DNA of 45,340 nt. Source: Nitrospirota bacterium (GTDB lineage Bacteria; Nitrospirota; Thermodesulfovibrionia; UBA6902). The notes beneath the pieces were generated by a model. That model saw only the letters and a program-made list of their open reading frames with translations. It ran no database searches and had not been told where the DNA came from. Position 1 is the stretch's first letter, and each line of letters starts with the position of its first letter. The position numbers and the translations under genes were made by a program. Shown here piece by piece: positions 9,624-17,981 of this stretch. The stretch lies in NCBI GenBank assembly GCA_003354025.1, contig PIVU01000010.1, forward strand, positions 1 to 45,340. The letters run 5' to 3'.

Positions 9624-12600
9624 ATGAGAGATGAAGACATCCCTAAAGCTCAACTGCTTAGTGAACTTAAAACCCTGCGTGCCAAATTAGCGTCCCTTGA
9701 GCAGAATTCAGGGCAGGAAACAGGAAATATTGCAGGTCATGGCCGGATAGATGATCAAATTCGATTGATCGATAATTTGATCGGCAGCTTTATATATCGC
9801 CATGACATTGAGGGTGTCTTTAATTATGTTTCCAGCTCCATAACAAAAGTCCTTGGATACTCTGAAAATGAATTCCTGACCCACTTCAGTGAATACCTGA
9901 CAGATCATCGGGTTAACAAAAAAGTACATGAATATACTGGTCTGAGTATGCAGGGAATACAGCAAAAGCCTTATGAAGTACAGATTTATCATAAAGACGG
10001 TTCGGTTAGATGGCTGGAAGTTGCTGAGGTGCCGCTTCTTGAAAATGGAGGCAAAGTTGTAGCTGTCGAGGGTATAGCTCATGACATTACAGTTCGGAAA
10101 GCAGCTGAAGAAGCTCTGATCAGAAACGAGGAAAAGTATAGAACGCTAGCGGAGAACCTTCCTCAGAAGATCTTTTTTAAAAATAAAAACTCTGTCTATA
10201 TATCCTGTAATGAGAGCTATGCAGCCGACCTGGGTATCAATAGCACTGAAATAACCGGTAAGACGGACTATGATTTCTTCCCTGAAGAATTAGCTGAGAG
10301 ATACAGAAGCGATGATAAGATGATAACTGAGACTGGAGTCACTCAGGATATTGAGGAGCCCTATCTTCATGATGGCAAACAGATATGGGTTCACACGGTG
10401 AAAACACCTGTTAGGGATGATGAGGGTGATATTACCGGGGTACTAGGTATTTTTTGGGACATAACGCAACAAAAAAAGGCTGAAGATGCCCTGAAATCTC
10501 TGGCCACTACATTTTCAGCAGCTTCGGAAAAAGAGCTCTTTAATGAAGTATCGATGCATCTGGCTAAAACTCTTGACGTTGATTATGCCTTTATCGGTGA
10601 ATTGATTGAAGGAGCAGATAGAGTCCGGGTATTGAGCTGCGTGGGCAAAGGCGAACTAATAGACCCTTTTGAATATGACCTGGCTGATACGCCCTGTGCC
10701 AACGTAATGGGCCAATCGATCTGCTGCTACCCATCAGGGGTACAACAGCTTTTTCCGAAAGATTATTTGCTCACTGAAATGGGAATTGAAGGTTACATCG
10801 GAGCCCCCCTTTTTAACGGGGAAGGACAACCTATAGGTATCATGGTCCTCCTGGACAGCAAACCGATCAGTAGTGTTGAAATTATTGAAAATCACTTTCA
10901 TATTTTCAACCTGCGAGTGTCATCGGAAATAGAGCGGATGAGAGCGACTGTTGCTCTTCGTGAATCAGAGGAAAAGTACTTCTCCTTAATTTCTAATATT
11001 TCAAGTGTAACGTGGATAAGCGATGCTGAAGGCAGAACAATTTTTATCAGTCCGAATATTGAAAAGATTTACGGTTACACATCTGAAGAAATCTATGATG
11101 CCGGTGAAAAGCTATGGTTTGGACGGATCCATCCTGAGGATGTTGAAATGTTAGTGAGATCATACGATGATTTTTTGAAAAAAGGGAACCCCTTTGATGT
11201 TGAATACAGAATAAAAAGAAAAGACGGGGAATGGATGTGGCTGCATGATAAAGCAGTCACAAGCTATGAAAAAAATGGCAAACGATATGCCTATGGTGTG
11301 TTTTCTGACATTACAGAAAGAAAGAAGGCGCAAAATGAGCTGCAGGTTAGCGAGTCGAGGATGCGGAACATAATTGAAAACATGCCTATAGTCTTCTTTG
11401 CCTTTGATCAGCAGGGCCGTTTTCTTAGCTGGAACAAGGCTGCGGAGCGGATCTATGGATATTCCAAAGAGGAGGCTATTGGAGCAAGCGCTTATGATCT
11501 GATAGTTACACCGGTGACCAGAGAGGCAACCGAAGAGGTGATCAAAGGAGTCTTCGAGGGCAAAATATTTGAGAACGCCGAGTGGCAGGACCGAAATAAA
11601 AATGGTGAGACTGGATGGCGCTATGGGAATTCATTTCCTCTTTTTAAGTCTGATGGGTCTGTAGAATTTGGTGTTAATTTGAATGTAGATATAACTGAAC
11701 GTAAAAAGACAGAGAGGGCTCTTCAGAAGGAATATGAGTTGAACAGAACTCTTATCCACTCTTCTCCTGCATATTTTGTTGCAATTGATGCTGACGGAAA
11801 AACCTTAATGATGAATGATGTTATGCTGAAAAAAGTCGGATATACATCAGATGAAATAATAGGCTCTAATTATCTTTCTGTTTTTGTTCCGGAGAGCGAG
11901 AGACAGGGTTTATCTGAAACTTTTAATAGACTTGTCAGTGCAGGGGAAAGCACGTTAAATGAAAACCACGTGATCGCCCGGGATGGCAGCATGTTTTTTG
12001 TGGAGTGGCATGGAAGGACAGTTTTCAAGGACAATGGAGACATTGACTACTTTTTTGGCTATGGAATCGATATTACGGAGCGGAAAAGTCTTGAAAGTAA
12101 GCTTATTCAGACCCAGAAAATGGAATCTATAGGAACTCTTGCAGGAGGTATTGCACATGACTTTAACAATATCCTGAATGCGATAATGGGATTTACATAT
12201 TTATGCAGACTGAAAATACCTGGGGAAAGTGAAGCTTATCCTTATCTTGACAGGATATCTGAAGCAACGAATCGGGCGGTAGACCTCGTACGGCAGATTC
12301 TTACATTCAGCAGAATGGGGACTGAAGAATTTCATCCTGTGCTTATAGCCCCTATTGTGAAGGAGGCCCTAAAACTGCTCCGGGCATCGATTCCTACTAC
12401 TATTGAAATTAATCAAAACATAGGATCCTTAAGGTACATTTTCGCTGATTCGGTCCAGATACACCAGGTTGTGATGAACTTGTGTACAAATGCCTATCAT
12501 GCCATGCAGGACACCGGAGGAACAATAAATGTGGACCTTCAGGATGTTAATATCGAGCCTGAGTACGCTGAACAGCATATAGATATGAAACCGGGGCTTC

Positions 12601-13247
12601 ATGCCAGATTAACGATCAGTGATACCGGCCAAGGTATTGATCCTTCTGTAGTTGAGAGGGTTTTTGAACCATATTTCACGACAAAGGAGAAAGGTAAGGG
12701 CACCGGTCTCGGTCTGTCAGTTGTTCATGGAATAGTAAAAAACTGCGGAGGCACAATTCAAGTATTCAGTGAAATATCTAAAGGAACTACATTTGTAATA
12801 AATTTACCGGTAATTGAAAGACAAGAAAAAGAAGCTCTCAAGAAACAGGAGGTTGTTTTTAAAGGCTCAGGGACTGTTCTGTTTGTGGATGATGAAAAGG
12901 CGATTGGTATTATTGTTAAGGAGGTACTTGAACGCGCAGGATATACAGTCCTTGCTGAGACGGAAAGCACAAGAGCGCTGGAAATATTCAAGAGCGATCC
13001 GTCCGGCATTGATGTTGTCTTTACAGACATGACTATGCCGAAGATGAATGGGCTGAGACTTTCCAAAGAGATACTTGCAATCCGGCCTGATACGCCGATT
13101 ATTATGGCAACAGGATACAGTGAGGGAATTAATGAAGAGGTTGTGAAAGAAGCTGGGATCAGAGAGCTTCTTATAAAACCTGTAACTGCTGAGAAGTTGT
13201 CTCAGGCAATAAAGAGAGCTGTTAAGACAGGTGATGAACTTGAATAA
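9624..13247 (+). CDS. Large hybrid sensor kinase with five PAS, one GAF, HisKA, HATPase and REC
   Basis: A 1207-residue cytosolic hybrid kinase. After a short coil (residues 5-30) come PAS1 (~45-155), PAS2 (~165-285, with FFKNKNSVYISCN), a GAF domain (~290-440; FIGEL, GAPLFNGEGQPIGIMVLLD), and PAS3 to PAS5 (~450-820), each ending in a DITERK-like linker. The kinase core has H845 in [12 protein letters not shown]-box [18 protein letters not shown] and KGTGLGLSV. The C-terminal receiver (VDDEK, TDMTMPKMNG, LIKPVT) is complete. No transmembrane segment is visible, so signals such as redox state, gases or small molecules would be sensed in the cytosol; no haem or flavin residue can be assigned by eye. 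The kinase core is near-duplicate of that at 6068-8143. The next gene, a NtrC-type regulator, is the obvious partner. Confidence 0.93.
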   Translation: MRDEDIPKAQLLSELKTLRAKLASLEQNSGQETGNIAGHGRIDDQIRLIDNLIGSFIYRHDIEGVFNYVSSSITKVLGYSENEFLTHFSEYLTDHRVNKKVHEYTGLSMQGIQQKPYEVQIYHKDGSVRWLEVAEVPLLENGGKVVAVEGIAHDITVRKAAEEALIRNEEKYRTLAENLPQKIFFKNKNSVYISCNESYAADLGINSTEITGKTDYDFFPEELAERYRSDDKMITETGVTQDIEEPYLHDGKQIWVHTVKTPVRDDEGDITGVLGIFWDITQQKKAEDALKSLATTFSAASEKELFNEVSMHLAKTLDVDYAFIGELIEGADRVRVLSCVGKGELIDPFEYDLADTPCANVMGQSICCYPSGVQQLFPKDYLLTEMGIEGYIGAPLFNGEGQPIGIMVLLDSKPISSVEIIENHFHIFNLRVSSEIERMRATVALRESEEKYFSLISNISSVTWISDAEGRTIFISPNIEKIYGYTSEEIYDAGEKLWFGRIHPEDVEMLVRSYDDFLKKGNPFDVEYRIKRKDGEWMWLHDKAVTSYEKNGKRYAYGVFSDITERKKAQNELQVSESRMRNIIENMPIVFFAFDQQGRFLSWNKAAERIYGYSKEEAIGASAYDLIVTPVTREATEEVIKGVFEGKIFENAEWQDRNKNGETGWRYGNSFPLFKSDGSVEFGVNLNVDITERKKTERALQKEYELNRTLIHSSPAYFVAIDADGKTLMMNDVMLKKVGYTSDEIIGSNYLSVFVPESERQGLSETFNRLVSAGESTLNENHVIARDGSMFFVEWHGRTVFKDNGDIDYFFGYGIDITERKSLESKLIQTQKMESIGTLAGGIAHDFNNILNAIMGFTYLCRLKIPGESEAYPYLDRISEATNRAVDLVRQILTFSRMGTEEFHPVLIAPIVKEALKLLRASIPTTIEINQNIGSLRYIFADSVQIHQVVMNLCTNAYHAMQDTGGTINVDLQDVNIEPEYAEQHIDMKPGLHARLTISDTGQGIDPSVVERVFEPYFTTKEKGKGTGLGLSVVHGIVKNCGGTIQVFSEISKGTTFVINLPVIERQEKEALKKQEVVFKGSGTVLFVDDEKAIGIIVKEVLERAGYTVLAETESTRALEIFKSDPSGIDVVFTDMTMPKMNGLRLSKEILAIRPDTPIIMATGYSEGINEEVVKEAGIRELLIKPVTAEKLSQAIKRAVKTGDELE

Positions 13248-13266
13248 GGGCAGGAATTCTGAAAAA

Positions 13267-14967
13267 ATGAAACAGAATATATTAATAGTCGAAGATGATA
13301 ATGATCTGAGGATGATTTACGCAACTATCCTGGAAGAGGAAGGCTATATTGTTTTCAGGGCCGATAGTTATAAAAGTGCAATGAATGTACTTGGTACTGA
13401 AAGTACAGACCTTGTTGTTTCGGACATAATGCTAGGTAAAATGTCCGGCGTTGACTTGCTCCGGGAGGTAAAAGAAAAAGTGCCGTCCTGCCCCGTTGTT
13501 TTAATAACCGGGGTCCCGACTGTTGAGACAGCTGCCGAGGCTGTACGACTTGGGGCCTATGACTATATCCCAAAGCCTGTTACCCCAGAGACCCTTATAC
13601 GTATAACTTCAAATGCGTTGAGGTTTAAGGACCTGCATGATAAATATGAAACATCCCGAAAAAACCTTGAGGCTATATTCAGCAGTGTGAAAGACGCCAT
13701 TGTAACCGTAGATGACAATTTAAGAGTCATTGAGATGAATGAGGCTGCACAGGGTTTTTGCGGATTAAGAGATAATATGATCGGGAGTTCGCTTGACCCC
13801 CTGCTTAGAGAGTACAGCAAAGACCTTCTTACGGCGCTAAGAGAAACTATAGATAAAAAAATTACAATGGAATTGATGCATGTTGACTGTCTATGTGATG
13901 GAATCAATAAGAAAATTATAAGCGCAAGTATTTTCCCGCTTGTCCGAAATGATGATTGTGTGTCAGGCGTTGTCATGATCATCAGGGATCATACACGGAT
14001 TGTTGATCTCGAAAGGGAACTTAAAGAACGGAGACAGTTCCATGGCATTGTCGGCGGCAGCAGTGAGATGCAGGAAATTTACTCGCTGATTGAGGATATG
14101 GCCAGTGTTAATACGACGGTTCTCGTAACTGGTGAGACCGGTACTGGTAAGGAACTTATTGCGGAGGCTCTCCACTATATAGGAGATCGCAAAGATCAGC
14201 CCATGGTCAGGGTGAACTGCGCGGCCCTTTCTGAAAACCTTCTCGACAGCGAACTGTTCGGCCATGTCAAAGGTGCATTTACCGGTGCGATTAAAGACAA
14301 GATCGGCAAATTTGAGATGGCAGAAAATGGAACAATTTTTCTTGATGAAATAGGAGACATTACTCCTGCACTCCAGACCAAACTCTTACGAGTTCTTCAG
14401 GACAAAAAGATTGAATGGGTAGGAGGTACTGTATCAAAACAGCTTGATGTAAGAGTCGTTACTGCGACAAACCAGGACCTCAGGGCCAAGATACGTAAAG
14501 GTCTGTTCCGTAGTGATCTCTTTTACCGCCTTAAAGTAGTTGAGATTAAACTCCCGCCGCTCAGGGACCGCAGGGGGGACATTCCCTTTCTTGTAGGCCA
14601 TTTTCTTTCTAAATTGCAGAGAAAGCATTATAAGACGGCTATGTCGGTGTCCGATGAAGTAATGGATATATTTATGGAAAATTCATGGCCGGGGAACATC
14701 AGGGAGCTTGAGCACGAATTAGAGTATGCTTATATTCGATGCCGTAACAACGTAATTCATCCTGATGATTTGTCATCTGATTTGACCGATCTTAGAAGGG
14801 CTGAACAGGCAGGTTCGTCCTTTAATAAGGACGATGTCGGGCAAATAACCGGTGCGCTGGAAAAAAGCGGCGGGAACAAGGCAAAAGCGGCCAGGATGCT
14901 GGGAATGAGCAGGGGTACTTTGTATAAGCTGATAAAGCAGCATGGCCTTGAAAATAAAATGGAATGA
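13267..14967 (+). CDS. Sigma-54-dependent response regulator (REC-PAS-AAA+-Fis HTH)
   Basis: NtrC-like activator that remodels sigma-54 RNA polymerase. The receiver at the N terminus has IVEDDND, SDIMLGKMSG and IPKPVTP. A PAS domain follows (~145-255), unusual for plain NtrC. The AAA+ domain shows Walker A GETGTGKE, the sigma-54 contact loop GAFTGA, Walker B GTIFLDEIGD, and RDRRGDIPFLV. The C terminus is a Fis-type helix-turn-helix (KAKAARMLGMSRGTLYKLIK). The frame is open back to GTG 13231/ATG 13234, overlapping the upstream kinase; ATG 13267 gives the usual MKQNILIVEDD start, with AGGAA 10 nt upstream. It sits immediately after the large hybrid kinase and before a palindrome and sigma-54-like promoter, which may be its own target. 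Confidence 0.93.
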   Translation: MKQNILIVEDDNDLRMIYATILEEEGYIVFRADSYKSAMNVLGTESTDLVVSDIMLGKMSGVDLLREVKEKVPSCPVVLITGVPTVETAAEAVRLGAYDYIPKPVTPETLIRITSNALRFKDLHDKYETSRKNLEAIFSSVKDAIVTVDDNLRVIEMNEAAQGFCGLRDNMIGSSLDPLLREYSKDLLTALRETIDKKITMELMHVDCLCDGINKKIISASIFPLVRNDDCVSGVVMIIRDHTRIVDLERELKERRQFHGIVGGSSEMQEIYSLIEDMASVNTTVLVTGETGTGKELIAEALHYIGDRKDQPMVRVNCAALSENLLDSELFGHVKGAFTGAIKDKIGKFEMAENGTIFLDEIGDITPALQTKLLRVLQDKKIEWVGGTVSKQLDVRVVTATNQDLRAKIRKGLFRSDLFYRLKVVEIKLPPLRDRRGDIPFLVGHFLSKLQRKHYKTAMSVSDEVMDIFMENSWPGNIRELEHELEYAYIRCRNNVIHPDDLSSDLTDLRRAEQAGSSFNKDDVGQITGALEKSGGNKAKAARMLGMSRGTLYKLIKQHGLENKME

Positions 14968-14976
14968 TTGCATCCA

Positions 14977-15008
14977 TGAACACTTCTGTTCATATACAGA
15001 AGTGTTCA
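14977..15008. promoter_or_regulatory. Perfect 13-bp inverted repeat, candidate activator binding site
   Basis: Arms TGAACACTTCTGT and ACAGAAGTGTTCA are exact complements separated by TCATAT. The repeat starts 9 bases after the stop of the sigma-54 activator gene. There is no T-tract after it, so it is a poor intrinsic terminator. It lies about 100-135 bp upstream of the sigma-54-like promoter at 15111, a typical distance for an NtrC-type upstream activating site. A terminator or mRNA 3'-end hairpin remains possible. Confidence 0.55.
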
Positions 15009-15110
15009 ATGAACAGTAAGTATTTTCCCTACCCTTTTACTATGCCAGTAACAAATCTCTAACCCGTCGCATTTTCAGCTTTATTTAAACATTGATTTAT
15101 TCCGTCATGC

Positions 15111-15126
15111 TGGCATTCTTCTTGTA
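15111..15126 (+). promoter_or_regulatory. Sigma-54-like promoter (-24 TGGCAT, -12 TTGTA)
   Basis: TGGCAT-N5-TTGTA keeps the invariant GG and the 10-bp spacing to the -12 element, but has GT where GC is normal at -12. Transcription would start near 15137, inside the longest reading frame of the next gene, which would favour a start codon at 15165 (TTG) after SD AAGGAG (15148-15153). Supported by the adjacent sigma-54 activator gene and the palindrome upstream. Confidence 0.4.
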
Positions 15127-15131
15127 ATACA

Positions 15132-15875
15132 GTGACCGTAATGATAAAAGGAGATGCTACAAATTTGGTGGGCAGAGCATTAGACGATTTAGACTGTTCC
15201 AGCGTTTTTATCATTGATCCTGCTCCAATCGTGCGTACAGGCCTCATATCATTTTTTAATAAACACAAAGCATTCAGGGTGTGTGGAGAAGCCCGTAATC
15301 TTGAAGAGTCGATAAAGGCAATTGAAGAAGCCGGGCCGGAAATTGTTATTACAGGATTGTCATTCGGAAATTATAGTGGAGTAAGTATTGTAGAAACATT
15401 TGTGCACCACTTTCCTGGAACATATTTGCTTGTTTTTTCCGCCTACGATGAATCCATTTATGCAGAGCGGTGTATAGGCTCAGGCGCACAGGGGTATGTG
15501 ATGAAAACAGAGCCTGCGGAAACAGTCATATGTGCTCTTAATAAAATAATGAAAGGCGGGATTTACCTTAGCGAGCAGATACAGAGCAAACTGATTAATA
15601 AATTTGCTCACAATAAGACTAAAGAAGAAATTACACCCATAGCATCTCTGAGCAACCGCGAACTGGAGATATTTCAGTTTATGGGATATGGAATGAAAAC
15701 CAAGCAGATAGGGGACAAGTTAAACCTGAGCACTAAGACAGTTGGAACGCACATAGAAAGAATTAAGAAGAAAATGGGTCTTGACACTACCAGGGAGGTC
15801 CTTATGCATTCTGTTCACTGGATGACGGCGAATCATCCAAACAGATTCAGGAGTGTAGGTGAAACGACCACGTGA
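15132..15875 (+). CDS. NarL/LuxR-type regulator with degenerate receiver
   Basis: DNA-binding regulator with an N-terminal receiver-like domain and a C-terminal LuxR/GerE helix-turn-helix (LSNRELEIFQFMGYGMKTKQIG, then LSTKTVGTHIERIKKK). The receiver fold is recognisable (FIIDPAPIVRTGL, ESIYAERCIGSGAQGYVMK), but the phospho-acceptor aspartate is glycine (G75 in VITGLSF) and the second acidic residue is proline (P30). The conserved Lys in YVMKTEP remains. It is therefore unlikely to be controlled by ordinary aspartyl phosphorylation. The start is uncertain: GTG 15132 and ATG 15141 lack a clear ribosome site, while TTG 15165 follows AAGGAG by 11 nt. It may be transcribed from the sigma-54-like promoter just upstream. 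Confidence 0.85.
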   Translation: MTVMIKGDATNLVGRALDDLDCSSVFIIDPAPIVRTGLISFFNKHKAFRVCGEARNLEESIKAIEEAGPEIVITGLSFGNYSGVSIVETFVHHFPGTYLLVFSAYDESIYAERCIGSGAQGYVMKTEPAETVICALNKIMKGGIYLSEQIQSKLINKFAHNKTKEEITPIASLSNRELEIFQFMGYGMKTKQIGDKLNLSTKTVGTHIERIKKKMGLDTTREVLMHSVHWMTANHPNRFRSVGETTT

Positions 15876-15963
15876 AAATCAATTGTTTACCTATATTGAC
15901 GTCGACCTGGTGTTCCGATAAAGATGTCGTGACACAAATAAAGAATTTGGGGAAGGATCAAAA

Positions 15964-17169
15964 TTGAGGCAAAGAAACCAACAGGGCTGGATGACATTAA
16001 CAGGAGTAGTAATATTTTTTTTATTAACACCAGCGTCATCTCTCATTGAGAACAGTTCGCTTAGATTTGGAATGGTCATCCTGATATGTATCTTATTTGT
16101 TGCAGTCGGTTATGTACTTATAAAGAACTATATCAAAAAAATGGTGTCAGATTATGAGAAGGAGATAGAAGCGCAACGTTCAGAAACTGCGCTGCTCATA
16201 AAAAACATTCAAACTCCTATTAATGAAAAGTCCCAGCTCATCCCGGTCCTGATCATTCAACTCCAGGAAGTCATTAAGCAGACCGAATCCGCTGCAATGG
16301 ATATCGGAGACCGTTTTATGAATATCGTTGACAGGGCAAGAAAACAGTCAGATAATGCCTGCGGCATACTCGAAAACAGTAACGGCGAGAGCAGCGATGA
16401 TACTCTTTCCCTGAGCAAAAAAGCCCTTTCAGGCGTTGTAGAAAACCTGCAGATGTCTATCATGATCGCCAACCAGACCATGATCAGCATGAAAGCAATC
16501 ATCGACCAGACTGAGAGCGTCAACAAGATAGTCGATGAAATCGGCTCTATAGCAGGGCAGACAAACCTCCTGGCACTGAACGCGGCAATAGAGGCGGCCA
16601 GGGCCGGAGTGCATGGTAGAGGCTTCGCTATTGTAGCAGATGAAGTAAGAAAACTTTCAGAGAGATCAAATGTCGCAGCAGAGGAAATCAGGCAGTTAAC
16701 ATCGAAAATTGAGGCTGACACAAGGGATATGTTTAAGAAGACCGAGGAGAATGTGTTTCAAAATAACAGCTCCTTTTCAAATGCCGCCAATGTTGTTGAC
16801 GATGCAATGAAGAAAATAGACGGCACTATGAATGATGTACAGGAAAGGGTAGGTGAGCTGATGAAAGAAACCGAATCCCTTGCATCAGATATTGGAGGCA
16901 TATTAACTTCAATGCAGTTTCAGGATATTACAAGACAGCGCATAGAACATGTTATTGACCCTCTTCTGCATTTTAAATCGGAACTCGAATATATTGTACA
17001 GAATTCAGACGGCCCCCATGACGTGGATCGGGCATATACAGGTAACAGCGGCGGAAAACATCTTGAAGAAATGTACACCATGGAATCGGAAAGAAAGGTC
17101 CTGAAAGGGACATTGTCAATAAATGATGACGAAAAGATTGAGGAGGATTGTGAAATATGGGACGACTAA
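15964..17169 (+). CDS. Short membrane MCP-like protein with CheZ-like D-x3-Q motif
   Basis: A 401-residue chemoreceptor-like protein. It starts at a TTG preceded by GGAAGGA. Two hydrophobic segments (~10-24 and ~38-55) have only a very short loop between them, so there is essentially no periplasmic sensor and no HAMP is evident. The cytoplasmic part holds the receptor hairpin tip [18 protein letters not shown] followed by [18 protein letters not shown]. Near the C terminus is QFQDITRQ (D321, Q325), resembling the catalytic FQDLTGQ helix of CheZ phosphatases, then a helical region and an acidic tail ending CEIWDD. It lacks the tether-like ending of the two long MCPs downstream. It overlaps cheY by 13 bases, so the two are co-translated. 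Confidence 0.87.
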   Translation: MRQRNQQGWMTLTGVVIFFLLTPASSLIENSSLRFGMVILICILFVAVGYVLIKNYIKKMVSDYEKEIEAQRSETALLIKNIQTPINEKSQLIPVLIIQLQEVIKQTESAAMDIGDRFMNIVDRARKQSDNACGILENSNGESSDDTLSLSKKALSGVVENLQMSIMIANQTMISMKAIIDQTESVNKIVDEIGSIAGQTNLLALNAAIEAARAGVHGRGFAIVADEVRKLSERSNVAAEEIRQLTSKIEADTRDMFKKTEENVFQNNSSFSNAANVVDDAMKKIDGTMNDVQERVGELMKETESLASDIGGILTSMQFQDITRQRIEHVIDPLLHFKSELEYIVQNSDGPHDVDRAYTGNSGGKHLEEMYTMESERKVLKGTLSINDDEKIEEDCEIWDD

Positions 17170-17522
17170 TCCTGATCGTTGATGACTCTGCTTCCATGAG
17201 ACAGTTGGTAACTTTTGCCCTGAAAGATGCAGGCTACGATGTAATAGCAGCTGTGGATGGCAAAGACGCCCTTGGCAAAGCGAATGGGACAAAGATAGAC
17301 ATGGTTGTGACAGACCTGAATATGCCTAACATGGACGGGATTGAATTGATAAGGCAACTGCGTGCAAGTGCTACTAACAAATTTACACCGGTAGTAATGC
17401 TTACTACGGAATCACAGGATACTAAAAAACAGGAAGGTAGGGCTGCCGGCGCCAGCGGATGGATCGTGAAACCATTCAGTCCTGAAAAGTTGCTTGGTGT
17501 AGTAAAGAAATTCGTGAAATAG
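17157..17522 (+). CDS. cheY: Chemotaxis response regulator CheY
   Basis: A 121-residue single receiver: [12 protein letters not shown], phospho-acceptor Asp in [10 protein letters not shown], Thr in MLTTES and Lys in [10 protein letters not shown], the canonical CheY set. It would be phosphorylated by the CheA encoded 460 bases downstream. The start codon lies inside the end of the upstream MCP-like gene, with GAGGA upstream. No motor or pilus genes lie in the window, so the output target is unknown. Confidence 0.95.
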   Translation: MGRLILIVDDSASMRQLVTFALKDAGYDVIAAVDGKDALGKANGTKIDMVVTDLNMPNMDGIELIRQLRASATNKFTPVVMLTTESQDTKKQEGRAAGASGWIVKPFSPEKLLGVVKKFVK

Positions 17523-17529
17523 AAAGACC

Positions 17530-17550
17530 GTCGAACGACGAACCATGGAC
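17530..17550 (+). repeat. Short heptanucleotide repeat in cheY-STAS spacer
   Basis: Three 7-bp units in register, GTCGAAC GACGAAC CATGGAC. They resemble the units at 25000-25057; the run GACGAAC occurs in both spacers. Confidence 0.45.
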
Positions 17551-17564
17551 AAGAAGGAAACAAT

Positions 17565-17909
17565 ATGATTGATTTTAAGATTGAAAAGGAAGGCAGAGTG
17601 AAAACTATTTTTATCAATAGTGGATTGACAATTCAGAGTGCAGAAGCCCTCAAAGACGTTCTGGTCGAATCCCTGAAGGAAACAGACCATATAGTTCTGG
17701 ATCTTAATAGTGTGACGGAAGTGGATCTTTCATGCCTTCAACTGCTCTGCTCCGCCCATAAAACTTACAGAGACTTAAATAGAAAATTTACACTTAGCAC
17801 CGATAGTACGGAGGTATTTTTTGAGACTGTTAAAGCCGCCGGATTCCAGCGGCACATGGGATGCGAATCTGAATGCTATAAAAGCTGTCTCTGGTCTAAC
17901 TGCAAGTGA
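17565..17909 (+). CDS. STAS-domain protein with four-cysteine C terminus
   Basis: A 114-residue stand-alone STAS (anti-anti-sigma-like) protein between cheY and cheA. The core strand-helix VLDLNSVTEVDLSCLQLLCSA matches STAS domains. The residue equivalent to the SpoIIAA phosphoserine appears to be Leu, with Ser next to it, so regulation by serine phosphorylation is doubtful. The tail has C100, C104, C108 and C113 (C-x3-C-x3-C-x4-C), which could bind a metal or form disulfides; I recall similar cysteine/tryptophan tails in other chemotaxis-linked STAS proteins. SD AAGAAGG precedes the ATG. The function within the pathway is not known. Confidence 0.85.
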   Translation: MIDFKIEKEGRVKTIFINSGLTIQSAEALKDVLVESLKETDHIVLDLNSVTEVDLSCLQLLCSAHKTYRDLNRKFTLSTDSTEVFFETVKAAGFQRHMGCESECYKSCLWSNCK

Positions 17910-17981
17910 TAATGAAATTTGTGATTTGGTTATATATACGAGGGAATATGACAATTAATAGAAAAGCGGATGGGAGTCATT

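Noticed and set aside
15912-15921. CCGATAA resembling the -10 box of a sigma-28 flagellar promoter before the short MCP
   Set aside because: No TAAA-like -35 element at the needed spacing.
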